In this document: positions 30,871 through 45,000 of the stretch, piece after piece
Position numbering within the stretch: the stretch's first letter is position 1
Layout of the letters: every line of letters starts with the position of its first letter
Source: Zoroaster sp. YZ-2022
Lineage: Eukaryota > Echinodermata > Asteroidea > Forcipulatida > Zoroasteridae
Reading direction: 5' to 3'
DNA: 64,000 bases
NCBI GenBank assembly: GCA_029582265.1
Contig: CM055828.1
Coordinates: 6,715,902-6,779,901 of the forward strand
Translations under genes and position numbers: made by a program
The notes under the pieces: model-generated
Told to the model about the DNA's origin: nothing
Databases searched by the model: none
Seen by the model: the letters and a program-made list of their open reading frames with translations, nothing else

Positions 30871-32984
30871 TTTGTCGTTTCACGGTGATTTAGTTTGATC
30901 TTTTCTCTGGGGCTTGTTTTGTTAAACAACTAACGTCCGTATTTCAGACTACATCATGTTTTACTTAGCTTCGAAAACCTGTAACGTCACCCCTAGGCCA
31001 AACGTCGATTGATGATAGAGCATAAAATTATAAAGTGCGATTAAAAATAATCATGACAGGCAATATGAAGGCCGCCCTCTTGTGAGATGAGTCATTACAT
31101 TTTTTTAAATATTGGAACGCGATAAAGTCAAGAATGCCCATAAACCAATGTTGAGCCTAGTTATAAAAATATTAGTCTACGAGTCATGTTTACTCAAAAG
31201 ATTAATTGACGTAAAAAATGTGTTATTTGATTTTAAATTTTACGGTTAATGTTATTAAAGGTTACAATGGCATAAAAAAAGTAAGTAGGGTAAGTAAAAG
31301 AAATGGTAGGCCTGTAGGGCCTATTTTATCAAACCATGGAGGACGATTCCTTTCTTCTTCCAGATGACAATCGAAACCATGGAGGTACATTAACAATTCC
31401 CTTCCCTAATTTTCTGGTCTGTCGCGCTAGTACTAAAGGACCCTGACCTAAGTATGGTCTAACTGCACAATGAATGCAAACAGCCCAAATAAACTCTCAA
31501 TAAACGAGCGAATCTCGATCAAAGTATGCCATCGTTGAGGGCGCTGTTTAGCGTGGTCAAACTCTTTTGTTTTTACACAGATGAAAAGGCGCCCTCCATA
31601 TATGTTGTCAAAACTGTTTACTCTCTTTGAATCAAGATAAACATTAAACAGGCAACCTGTGATGATTGATAAATTTACCAACTTTACACCGATTAGTCAG
31701 ATTAAAGATATTAATTCGTTAATTTGATAATGGTGTACCTTCACTTTCCTTAAGAATGAAAGCGCCTCAGATAAAACTATTTCTAGATTTATGAATGATG
31801 TCCAATTGTGCGGGGAAGAATGAACCCCAAAATCCGAATGCATTTTCACTAGTTTCTCGCTAATGAAACAACGAAAATACACACTTTCACAAGCTGGTTT
31901 ATGTACATAATTCAGGATTCTAAGTACGCCAGTGCATTTACGTACTAATTTTACAAACAAATGAATACGTAAGACTAAAGGTGGAATGTTTTAACCCGAC
32001 AATGAATAACGCAGTGAGTCATAAATTAATTCACTTGTGCTTAATTACTCTTTATCATAGCTTGTCCCGGCCAATTATTTTGTGAGACAACTTATTTGAG
32101 TATTATTAGTGTCTAACTAATTTCTACTCGGTAAAGCGTCACTTGATCAAAACATTATGGAAAAATAGGATTCGTGAGGAATAATTCTCTAAGCTTGATC
32201 GTGACAACGCCGTGCCTGAAGTCACTGCATAATCCTATAGTCCTACACGCACATTTACAATGTCCATGTACGTGTTTATGCACATAAATAATTGCTCTTT
32301 ACATATTGTATAGCCGTCGCGACCTTGAGTAGCACAGCTAACCACTCAGTCAGTGACCTCAAATATGCAAATTACGCACTCCTTGATAAAAAAAAAGATT
32401 ACGTAATAGACGAAATGACCTGAAGTGGACTCGCCTGGACTAACAAAATAGGGGGTTGATCTACAAAATAAGAAAACAGAGGGGTAACAACATCTACGAA
32501 GTCTAACTGTTTTGGGCCTGAAATGTTTCAATCTGGCAAAATGGAGCTCTAACCCGTTGATTTCGAATATTTCGTATCTTTTAATTGTAGATTTTGTTCA
32601 TCAGTCAAGTCGGGAAATTTTTATTTTTCGTGTTTATCAGTTCAGCCGTGACCTCACATGTCCTGTTTGAAATACCCTTCTCTATTGTGGCCAGAGTGTA
32701 GTGGGCCGAATGGCAGCGACTTCCTGCATGCAGTATAGGAAGACGACTAGTTGCTGACCATTGTACTTATATCGCTATGAATCAGGGCTCCACTGCATGC
32801 AAGTAGGCCAGGGAAGGGGAATTCTGCCAGAACATTGACAAAACCTGTCCCTCACCTTCAGAATAAGGAAGGACCCCGTGAGTATACTTCAAGACTTTTC
32901 GGCTGCCATCATCTCCTTTGTTCCCCCACCCAACCTCTTTAGGATCTTCTTTCCGGTTTCGACTGAGAGATAACTGCTTGGAAA
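30871..32984. promoter_or_regulatory. Divergent intergenic region between PTPN23 and the thyroid hormone receptor
   Basis: 2114 bases between two start codons on opposite strands, so it must hold both promoters and 5' UTRs. It is AT-rich. I see no confident TATA box or CpG island, and no satellite. TGACCT half-sites lie at about 32347, 32418 and 32649, the last as a DR4-like pair. The short frames here are not genes. Confidence 0.6.
32649..32664 (-). promoter_or_regulatory. DR4-like nuclear receptor element
   Basis: On the minus strand it reads AGGACA, four bases (TGTG), AGGTCA: two half-sites in direct repeat with 4-bp spacing, one base off consensus. DR4 is the classical thyroid hormone response element. 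It lies about 320 bases upstream of the receptor start codon. Confidence 0.4.
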
Positions 32985-33015
32985 ATGGATGCTGCGGTGA
33001 CAAAGTACAAATTTG
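32985..33015 (+). CDS. Thyroid hormone receptor exon 1 (start)
   Basis: ATG then DAAVTKYKF and one base of a glycine codon, ending at GTGAGT. An in-frame TGA lies 21 bases upstream (32964-32966). The phase fits exon 2 exactly (G-TSYIPSY, as in vertebrate GYIPSYLD). It is short, so another 5' exon or alternative start is possible. Confidence 0.7.
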
Positions 33016-36000
33016 GTGAGTTTATTTGGTTTCGTTCTTGTGTGCTGGGGTGATGTTTTGAAGGTAATCAGAGTAGCTGATCACAGACAATTCCAAGGTC
33101 TTTGTTGGCTCCCCGTCCTTAACCTTAATGCGTAGGACAAGGAGACATGACGGGGTAATCATTGACCAGCAGTTTACGTAATAAAAACGGCAGAAGCGAA
33201 ATCCCAATAATTTGATTTTATTTGATCGTATCAATTTGTATTATTTTTCCTGGTGACATGGCATGCTTGCCTGAGAATTGATGGTACCGTGATTTCACTA
33301 TTAACTTTTCCTGTATTTTATATCTTGATAGTTATAACTGAACAATGGAGGTACAGACCTATAACTCACCCACGATTTGGAGCCAGTATACACTTTTGGT
33401 CAACTGTATGTAAATGCATCCATACTTTATAATTAAGAATCCAGATACTTGTCCTTGCTCTTTGATAAAACCAACATGTGAATGCTCATTACATAATTTA
33501 AGTGAAAATTTAAGTGAAATAATGCATTCAGACTGTTTGCACTCATGTCTTCGGATGACGGAAATAAATGTTTGAATGTTGTTCACTAAAACAATGGCAC
33601 CTTAGACGGAAATATTTCAAGGGATGTTCGATACTATCATAAACTTTACACCAAGTGAATTTCTTGTAAAACTGCGATCACTTTTTTTTCTTTCGAGAAT
33701 ACCGTTAATGTACGTAGTTTTAGGCGGTTAAACTAAACTTCCGTCGGATCTAATTTGCCATCAAATTAGATAGCGAGATAGAGTTAGAGATCAGACCAAA
33801 ATATTATTCTTTTCCAGCCATTACAGATACTCGGATCAAACCATAACTAAGCGATGAACGTTTTATTATGCAAAATCAATGTTATTGGCCTTGCGTTTCG
33901 AACCTAGCAGGTTCTTTCTCAAAGAGTCAAAGGCAAAGGGAGACAGGAGAAAACAAGGTACATATACATAAACACACTGTAAGAGAGGACGTTTAGTCAG
34001 GTGTAAAAAGAACACAAACAAAAGATACAAGAAGTTTTATACTACAGGTCCGTTAGGTTGGTAAGCAGTTTGCAACAGCTACTTCTCCATATATAACGTT
34101 ATTATCTTAAAAGGAACGTATAATCTTCGTATTCTGATTTGACCTGCTTTAACATTTACAATGTAAACCACAATTTAAATGATTTTGCAGAAATATTAAT
34201 TTTTGAAGATGACTGATCTTAAATCATAAATTTTACGCAGTGTTTATGAATTAAGTATACGTTCCTCCATTGTTTCTATACCTCTTGTTACCAAGGTTTT
34301 GAGGAGTGACCGGTCTTTACAATCTTTCATTGAATTCTTCCATGGAGGAAGGAAAATATTTTCCTTCCTCCATGATTCTTCCCAGACATTTAAACATTTT
34401 TTGTTTGTAAATTTAAAATATCCATGTCATTATGTTTATGCTTTCAGCCAGTAAAGTGTTTGAGTGACACGCTGGTTCATATAGACGTTTGATTGCCATA
34501 TTGTTAATTCTTTTTATGGGAAGGTAACACTTTGTTTTTGGAAACATGCTCATTTGAACCCTCTTTTTCAAGAATAGTTAAACTAACCCGTGGAAGTTTC
34601 CTGTGAAACGTGTTCACGTTTTTGAAAAAAATTCAAGTGAATTAATTAATGATTTTAAGAATTCATAAATTCGTTGCCGATCAAAAAATAGCGCCTAGGC
34701 CTACCAATTATTTTGTGAAATGTTCACATTTGCGATTGATTAACTTTCCTTTTACAAGAAAAATCGAGTTCTATAGAATGGAACAAAATTGCAGATAAAA
34801 TAAACGGAACATGCGTGTGTAAAAAGTTCAACATTGGTAATTGGCACATTGTCAAATTAACCCTTGGCCCCTAGGTATTCTGGCTAGGAACCTTCCTGAA
34901 TCCTCCAAAATCCATCAGTGCACTTTTGGAAACATGCCCTTATTCTTCAAAATGCGCCATGCATTTTCGTTGATTTTTCATGTTCAGCGCTTACGGCCTG
35001 TACTTCTTGCCAGGTAGTAATTTTGCCCCATTTGAAGAGGTGAAAGTACCAGTTTCTAAAAGTGCTTAATTTTTTCCAAAGAAATTGTCCCCTGGAGGAT
35101 TTTGATGGATTTGGGGTGGTTAGGGTTTTAATGTATACTTATCTAAACTGTTTTAAGTTAGTTCACGTGGCAATCATCCTGAGATATTATTTTGTCTGAA
35201 GTGCCGTCTGGAAACATTCTTTTAAAACGTAAAAACATACTAAAAACATGTAACAGTTTTCGGTTGTTTTCTCAAAAACGTAAACACCTTTTGTGATGAA
35301 TTTTTCACAGGTTATGTTGTGATATTTCTTGAAACTGTAGAGGGTTGCAATGAACGTCCATTACCAAATACAACTTTTCCATTTTAAATGTGGCCGTCCA
35401 CATAAAGACTATTCAATAGATAAAAAGGGCCACGGCAGCACTGAAATTGTCTGCTCGAAATTTCACTTTTCCGTGGTGGAACCGGGCAGCCTTTCCGTGG
35501 GGAGAGAGTGGGGCCCCTCCGATAGCTCGGCCGCGGAAAACCAAAACACGTGACGGCGAAGCAAGCATGATGTAAACATGATTAACGAATTTAGGAAAGA
35601 TGCATGGGCGAAGACAAAGACGTGGACAACGCATGAGGAGAGCGTGGACAGAGACTAGACAGGTCTGAGTCTGATACAAAAGACAAATAAAAATTCACAC
35701 ATTGGCAAACACCAGGCGCAGTGCATTTTAATACGATTGGCCGTCTACTAAGCGACAGTTAAAGCTGGACCTCTTCAGAAATGACTAGCAACTCTTTTCT
35801 GCAGTACTTACATCTGAATGTATGTTGGTGTTATTTATAACAATTACACTTTTGGAACTTCGCAAAAGCGAATAATGGAAAAAACAAAATCGATGATTCT
35901 GAGAAATTGTATTTTAGGCGGTTAATAAAGAAGATGATGGCTATCCAATCTTTTTACTTCCCCGTGATTTTGGTTTCATGACCACATACAAGTTGACTTG

Positions 36001-39000
36001 TATTCCTCAATGATAATTTAAAAACATAATAAATGCATAACTTTGGAATAAGTGAATTAATAGGGCATTTTATACGAAATCACGTTTTTTGTGTAACATT
36101 ATACTTCATTATAATAAATTAATTTCAGGTGCACATATACACTTCTGAAATCATTCCAATGTTGCGACTCATGTTCTGTTCTCAGCCATGGTTCGGCGAG
36201 ATTTGAGACTGACCGCATGGTCAAATCATTGGTCAGAGCTTAACGCCATGGCCAGAGAGAGTCGTTGGTCATTTATGTGATTCTTGATGTAAAGCACATG
36301 AAGTTGTGGTCGGAATCAGGGCGTGCATTCTGGTATAATATGATGCCGCCTGTGGGCTGCTCAAGGTCCTCTCTCCGTGGACAATGACTTTAGGCAGAAA
36401 ATCAAATCCGGTGGGGGGGGGGGGGGCGGGGGGGTGAGTGACCTTAAAAGAGGATGACCAATGCATTCACCCCAATATTTCCCTACTTGTTCCAAAATTC
36501 TGTTATATTTTCGCTTCAATTCCATGTACCCTCTCAAATAAATTTAAGAAATTCATTAATTCCCAGAGTACTGGTATATCACACAACATCTACGACCTTA
36601 ATGGTTTCCTGGTGGGCCCCGGACCATTTTGGCTTCACACGCTGCGCACTCGCCTGACTCAACCCCCCCCCCCCCCCCCCCAACAAACACTGGATTTGGG
36701 TCCTTGACTGAAGTTACAACATTGGTCATTTTGGGAAAACTGTTTCTATGAGTATGCTTAGGCCATGTACTCTTTTTGAATCAAGAAATGTAATAACCGA
36801 CTTGTGCAAGTTCGAATGAAGGAAATTTAATTAATTTCGCTGCGTTCTCGCTAACGACACAACGTCATAAGCTCAATCTTTCATAGGCTATAGTTGTTTG
36901 CTAGTATATATCTTGATCCAAAGAGCATAAAATTATAGCGTATACTCGTAGAAACAGTTCTCCCAACATAACCAACGCTGTACCTTCGCTTTAACAAGGT
37001 CCTTTCCTGGAAAAGTATGAATATATTATTTTTGCTGGTTACGTAACACATACCATGATGGAGACGCATGGTCTGATGGCGACCAAATACAACAATTGTG
37101 GGTTATTTGCCCACAATTTGTAATATATGCCAAGTGGACATTGCCATATACGATTAACGTGAAGCTTTAATTATTGTAACATTTCATGATTTACTTTCCC
37201 GCGTATTTTTCGCTCTAGCTCGTACGCAATTGCTCGAGAATATACTCTGGTGGAAAAAAACAACGCAGTTGTGTGTGGACAAGTTTTTTTTATAAGATGT
37301 ATTATGCTATACCATGAACACGAATGTTTACGTGTACGAAAATGATTCAATTATAACTATATTCCGTGTGAATCCTTATTTTACCGCCAGTTTATATTTA
37401 TCTAGCTGTTCTCTGCTGTCTAATTCCTGGAGAGGAAGTGTGCAATTGCCGGTCAAATAATGGCCCCTTAAAACAAGATTGCCGAGGAAATAATGGCGAG
37501 TGGAATTTGATGTTGGAATAGAAAAGAGTTGGTGTCAATTCTGTAATTATATCGATTTTGAGGATGTGTTAATACTGTTCTGTGACTGAATACTGTTTAA
37601 TTTTGAAATTACAGATAAAACTCCATACGAAACTGTCCATTAACGCACCCCAAATCCCGCAAAATCCTCCAAGGGGCACTTTTTTGGGGAGCACTTCAGA
37701 CAGAATTACTTTTCAGAATAATTGGTACCTTCACCAACTTCACATCAAGTTTGCTTTTTGATAATAATTCGTTCATTTTGTATTCAATTATTAACAACCA
37801 AAGTTGTACCTTCCATTTGACATAACTATTCTGCTTGGGCAAATGAACTTATAATATAATGCGGTTCAAGGAAACAAATACTTCTTGGAATTATTATGTA
37901 ATTAGGGCAGGTCGAGTTTTCAGCCTTGAGAGGAACAATAACGAAACTGCTCACTTCCCGCTGACCACGATTTAACCTTGGTCAATAGCTCAATAATGAC
38001 TGTTCCCTCCAAGCACCCCCGTTGACCCGCTCAGGTTACCCAACTGAGGCCGTGTGATGTCTGACGTAAAGCTTGTTACTATAATTATTAGAACACATTG
38101 TAAACAGACCCTGCAGCCACTGATCTCTGTTCTGCCATAGAGCTGCAGCACGGGAGATGGCAATAATTAGGAAGTCAGTATGGTGCCAATGCCTCCATAC
38201 CGAACGCTGTATTATCACATCACCGTTGAAGAATCTCAGTGGTTGGGATGCCAGACCCCTAACCACAGGATGTGGATTACTCTGGGCTTAAAGGGTATTA
38301 TATGATTGCGTAACCCAAACTGCTTGGATCAGGAAGAGGGTTTGAAAAAAAAACATGTTTCTTCATCATGTGCTGTTGATTTTTACAAGCCGGTTTCCAT
38401 TTTGTCTAATTACCTTTGGCAAGTGATCGAGACTTTTGAAGTAGTTTCAAAGTTATATAGACTATGGCGTCGAACGTGGAGTTTCCACCCGGCAAGATAT
38501 AGTGAATTTTAAAAGGGAAAACATATGCATTTAGTATCGCTTTTGCAAGCCCTGCAAACACAAACTTAACTTTTTCGTTCAATGGCCCTGACCACTCAAT
38601 TACCATAAGGACAAGCAAGAAATATTTGGCCATTTTCTTATAATTATCAGCTCAAGCACGGCTTTTTTTGTGTACCCGAAGAGATGGTATAATTGCCTAT
38701 TGAGTAGAACCTTATGGTAAAACTATATAAAGGTATAGGATTGAGAATGTAAAAATAAATAACTGGTCAAATTTGAACGGAGTACTATGGTCAAGCGGTT
38801 TAATAATAGTAATAATAATAATGAAACTTATAAAGCGCCATCTATAGAAACCTAATCCGAGGCGCTGGTGACAATGAAAAAGACACAAAGATATGGAACA
38901 TTAGATAAACAAAGATAAATACATGAAACAAAATGCACAAAATTAACATTCATTATAAGCTTGTACAAAAAGGTGAGTTTTCAAAAGTTTTTTGAAAGAA

Positions 39001-42000
39001 TAAAAATTGTCACACAGTCTTAAACTTTGTGGAAGCATATTCCAAATGGAAGGGGCTACAACAGAAAAAGCCCTATCCCCAAAAGGTTTAGTGCGTCGGA
39101 TTTGTGTTCTGATGGCTGAGTCGTCAGAATGTGGGTTCGAATCCCAACCGCGACCATGGTGCTTGTGTCCTTGAGCAAGACACTTTACCACAATCGCTTC
39201 TCTCCACCCAGGGGTAAATGGGTACCTGCGAGGGCAGAGTTAGTTGTTGTGTTTGGTTAGCCCTATGTGCGCCGCAATGACAGCAATTGAGCTGTATACT
39301 CCCCAGGGAGCTGAGATAGTTTCAGGAATGATTTATGAGCCTGATGAGCAGGGGTAATAATGTAATGCGCCTTGCGCACCAGTTTGGTGGATACGTGCAC
39401 TATATAAGTCTACGTCATCGTCGTGAATGTAAAACTTACTTGGTGTGAAGCTGACAATGGTTATTAATCCGCCGTAGAAATAATTCTTTCTGAGGCGCTG
39501 TCATTTTTAAGTACAGTGAATTTAGCAAATAGTTACTATTACTCTTTTTCTAAATGTCACGTTAGAATTAATGCAACCAAACTGAAAATATATTCACTAT
39601 TCTCATGAAAAACACAACAAAAATAAGCTGAAACCTTCAATAGTTGGTTGTTTCATATAATGTATATTTTAATTCAAAGGAAGTAAAATTGTAGAATTTT
39701 AATGTAAAACTAACTTAGTGATGTTATACATCTGCCATATAAATGATGTGGTCTGAGGTGCTGTCATTTTTTTTTTAAATAGAAATAACTTCCAGAGAGA
39801 GTACACTTTCCCTTAAAATTCCACATTAGAATGAATGTGAATGCATTTTCTCTATTTTCACTATTTTGTGAACGTCAAGATGTAATCGGCTGAAACTTTC
39901 ACAGGTTGGTGGTTGAAGGTGTGTCTTGCTTGATTCAAAAAAGTAAGCATATACGTAGAAGCAGTTTTGACAACGCTCTACCTTCCTTGTATAAAAATAT
40001 CGCTGCAACTCATTTCCAGCATAGAGCCCAGCAATCTGCATAACTGTGTTTCCTATTATGGTCACATGGAATGCTTTAAAATGGTCGGCTTAGAATACGT
40101 CCTTATGGGTGGACCCCACTAAATTAGCGAGAAATCCACGCGTCGAACTGTTGTTTATCATAAATTGTAAGTACTCAATTTTTTTTCGACCCGTACAATG
40201 TCCAGGCGTTTGGTCGGCCAGAGTGTTACGTAACTCACACCGGGGTGTCATTTCAATAACCTGTTTCCAAGGAGCAGTCACACATCGACGTGTGACCATC
40301 ACGGAGTTGTCACCCGCCCAAGGACACGCTCCTGGCTTTTAGGGGGGGGGGGGACACACCATTGGTGATAAGCTACACCATTGGTGATTAGCTTATTACA
40401 AAATTACACAATCCAACAGCTAACTAGACGTGAAGTTGGTGGAGGTTACCAATCATTCAGACTGAATAATTCTGTCTGGAAGTACTCTCATTTAAGAGAA
40501 AACACCAGCAAAATACAGTAGCCTGTATCGATGTGTTTAATTATGTAACAAATTTGGTGCTTGTTTACATTTTTTTCATAACATAAGACACTGCATTGAG
40601 CTGAAAGTGTTTATCTTGATTCAAACAGTTTTGTCACAAATGTTCCGTGCGCATATCCGATTTTACCTTGGATATGTGACTATTTTTATGTTAACTATTT
40701 TTCTTCGATCGATCAAAGTTACGAACATTCTGAAATGAGGCAACACACGAATAAATACCGTGCGAATGACGAACGATTGTTTTCTCAGAGATATTAATTT
40801 GAAAATGTTCCGAAACAACCCCTATTGGCGATCTGGTGGCCCCCACACGTTACCCTCATCCCATTTATCCTACCCTGTTACTCCTACCCGCCACTCCCCA
40901 CCCATTTACCCTCATCCCGTACCCTCATCCCGTTACCCTCATCCCGTTACCCTCATTCTGTTCCCCCACGTCCCCGTAACTCCCAACCCAACCTAAATCA
41001 GAGTGAAGTGAATTTCCTTATGTAATAATGCAATTTCAAAATGGCACATGTTAGCCTCATGATATTTTGAACTGACGTGCGTGAATAATTTAAAATCACT
41101 TGGATATCTTTAATACAAATATACAGATAACGAAACATAATCAGATAAATCATCTCGTGGTTCATGACCGCTGTGTTGACATAACGAGACAAGCACGTAA
41201 TCAGGGATACCACATGTAATCAGGGATACCACATGTGAACATTTCGTCGGAGGGGAAACGGGGTATTTTCCTCATAATGAAAATCAATCATAAATGAAAA
41301 TATTTACCATCTATTCACAAATTTTCAGCCCATTTGGCCGAATACCCATCTTCTGGATACGCCCCGATAAATGTCAATGTTGATTTGCGAAATGCCACTC
41401 GTTGACATCGTGATTATTTGTACTAACGGGATAGCCACCATAGCCGTCACCGCCCATGGGATCGTCAACTCGGCAAATAACACAAATCGAGACAGTATTT
41501 CTTCTGCGACGTCTATAACGCAAGGTGTTTTATTTAAACACAACTCATAATTCACAGGAACATACTTGTATTGACAATAATTGCAGTGCTGGACGACTCG
41601 GTGGCGCACCTGAAGGACACAGACCACGAGTCCACGGTGCACGTATGTTTTATACTGAGTGTTACATAACTACCACCTTGGTGGTGTTTGTACCTCCTCC
41701 ATGCAATAACCAGGTGTACATAAACACCATGGTTAGTTGAGCGTGAAACGAAACAATCAATGGTTACATAAAATTGTAGTGGACCAGGGTGATTCGTCAT
41801 CACAGTACAGACACGGCTGACACGCATGAACTTTTTGTATTATGGGTATCTTAAATACAAATACTTACATACGATTAATGAGCTTGTTATGATGTACCGG
41901 TAATAAAGCCCGGTGGATGACCGCAGTGTCAAATGAACATGTCAAAAGAGTTACCCCTGCCACGTGTATCCATTCTTATAACTTTTTCCAAGAATAGCAG

Positions 42001-45000
42001 TTTTGGGCCAGATCGGATCATGGTCCGAGTCTGCGGAAAGGGACTATTCTGGCCGAACTGGAATGTGGTGATTTACCATAATTGCTTCTCTCCACCCAGG
42101 AATACAATAAAAGTGATGTCATCGGGTTGAGGGTTTATAGAAATGGTTAGCATGTATAAGTAATCCTGCCAGCTTGCGCCACAGTTGCTGCAAATAACGT
42201 TCCACGGGGAGCTGGGAAGGATAGATCAGCTTGGGAATGATGTTGGCCCAATGACCAAGGGTAATAATATCTGTAAATGGCATTGTTGAATGTACTAGGC
42301 TGTAGTATTTAACAGCACGGTTCGACAATAACAAACATTGCTTCTACTACTACAATGCATACTAAATTGGTCCGAATTTATTATTTTTTAGAAACAAAAC
42401 CACTAATAACGTTATAATAATAATAATAATGTGTGGACTTATATAGCGCACGGATATCCACCAACTGAGTGGTGCTCAAGGCGCATTATATTATTACCCC
42501 TGCTCATAAATCATTCCTGAAACCATCTCAGCTCCCTGGGGAGTATACAGCTCAATTTGCTGCCATTACAGCGCATATAGGGCTAATCAACCAACTCTGC
42601 CCTCACAGGTACCCATTTAACCCCTGGGTGGAGAGAAGCAATTATGGTTAAGTGTCTTTCTCAAGGACACAAGTGTCACGGCCGGGTTTCGAACCCACAT
42701 TCTGCTGCTAACACCAGAACTTGAGTCCGGTAAGCTAGACCGCTCGGCCACGACACTCCACTGTATGCATGCACTATACGTGATCGTGCACGAGCGCGGT
42801 ATTTATAGACTTTCTAATTGGGATGGCTGGGGGATGAAATCAAGGGCGTGGCAAAGGCATTTTCTTTGGGGGTGTGGAAGCCAATTTGCCGAATGACGTA
42901 GCCGGGGGGGGGGGGCCTCTTTCTGTGAGTAAAATACATTGCAGTCAGCAAACCCATACCTCTAGGTTTGCCGACTGCAAATTTATTCTGGACCAACTCT
43001 TACTCTAGTACCTTTGATGCTTCATTTTGCCGACTGAGGCTCTAAATGCCGACTGTGTCACACCCACACACCCTCCCGCTCGATACGGCCCTGGATAAAA
43101 TATTACTATATAGAAATGGGGGAAGTGTGAGAGAGGAGGAACAGGGGAGTGTTGGGAGAAGGAGTGTACAGGGAGGGAACACGGACGTGTCTTAGTAGTG
43201 ATGTTAAAATATCTAATATTCTGACTGAACTCTTGACATACTTATAGTCCACTCCCGAGGCCAATTTCATCGGGGTGCTAAGAAGTGAATGTTGCTAAGC
43301 AAATATTGTTGCTAAGCATTGTAAAAACGACTACCAGCCAAATTACACACAATTTGTATGGAAATTTGGGTGGTAACCTACGAGACTTGCTAAGCAAATC
43401 TGTCTGGTAAGCATTGGCCTCGGAAAGCCACACTTCTGGGGCCCATTTATTGTCCATAATAATTGGCATTACATACATTTTCATGATGATTTCATTTCAG
43501 GAACATCATATATCCCGAGCTACATGGACTTGTCCAATGGTCCAGAACCGTGTGTAGTATGTGGAGATGCAGCAACTGGATACCACTACCGATGTATGAC
43601 GTGCGAAGGTTGCAAGGTAAGCAGGACTTAACACTATCGTTTTAACAGAACGCAGAAGTCTCGGCTTACAAAGCCACACTCCCCACCCAAGGGGTTAGCC
43701 AGGATTAAGAAATAGGGTGTCCAAATTTGCTGGAGATTTCAAAACAGGGTGTCCAAATTGTTCATTTGCAATACTTTTACATGTAATATGACAGATGGAA
43801 TACCGGTAGGGTGTCCAAAATTGAAACAGGGTGTCCAAAAGACACCCAGACACCCCTCTGGGTAACACAGTGTCCCCACCCTCGTCCCCGTCCTATGTTG
43901 AGCGCTTTGAATTTGGCGGTGATACTGCACTAATAATAATAATAATAATAATAATGTGTGGACTTATATAGCGCACGTATCCACCAACTGAGTGGTGCTC
44001 AAGGCGCATATTATTACCCCTGCTCATAAGGCTCATAAGGCTCATAAATCATTCCTGAAACTATCTCAGCTCCCTGGGGAGTATACAGCTCAATTGCTGC
44101 CATTACAGCGCATATAGGGCTAATCAACCAACTCTGCCCTCACAGGTACCCATTTAACCCCTGGGTGGAGAGAAGCAATTATGGTTAAGTGTCTTGCTCA
44201 AGGACACAAGTGTCACGGCCGGGATTCGAACCCACTGCCAAATTAGAAGAACCATTCAGATAGCATTTGTCTTCCTTGTCTACACTTGCACGTACACTGG
44301 CATGACAGTGCAAAACTGCTATAATGAACATTATATGGGTTCACACACAAAAAGTATACAGAGGCGGTAATTTGTTGTTCTAATTCTACATACAAAAACG
44401 GGAGACAAGTGTCCTGTTGAACCAGCTGTTTTCTTCCTCCATGGTTGAACCAAGTGTTCGTTATAGCGATGTTCGTTATAAGGCCGGTTTTAACTGTATT
44501 ACCGACCACGGCGTTAGTGGACGACAGTCAAGATGAACTCACTATTAAATAACCACTGTTGCAATCGGAAGCAATTGGTCAAAACTCACATCAAATATTG
44601 TCTTGGCTTTTCAGGGTTTCTTTCGGCGAACTATTCAGAAGAAACTGAATTACTACTGCAAATTGAATGAAGGATGTGTGATTGACAAAACGACAAGGAA
44701 CCAGTGTCAGCAATGCAGATATAAGAAATGTATTGTTGTCGGCATGGCACCAGACTGTAAGTTCATTATATCAATTACCAATCGATAAATAAATTAAAGT
44801 CACACTACACTCATTATAAACACCCCTACTTTATGAAGATGAAGAAACATGTACATAACTGACCTATTGAAGTTTCAGTTTGAATTAGTTTTTATGAGAT
44901 AACAGTGAACATTCATACAGTTTTCGACCTCAAATCTAAAGCTTTATGGAGCCATAACGGTATGTGTTCGTGTTATCTCCATACAAATGAAATATCATTG

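Noticed and set aside
39826..41827. Minus-strand frames of 70-105 codons in receptor intron 1
   Set aside because: No domain or conserved motif; they overlap dispersed-repeat fragments.
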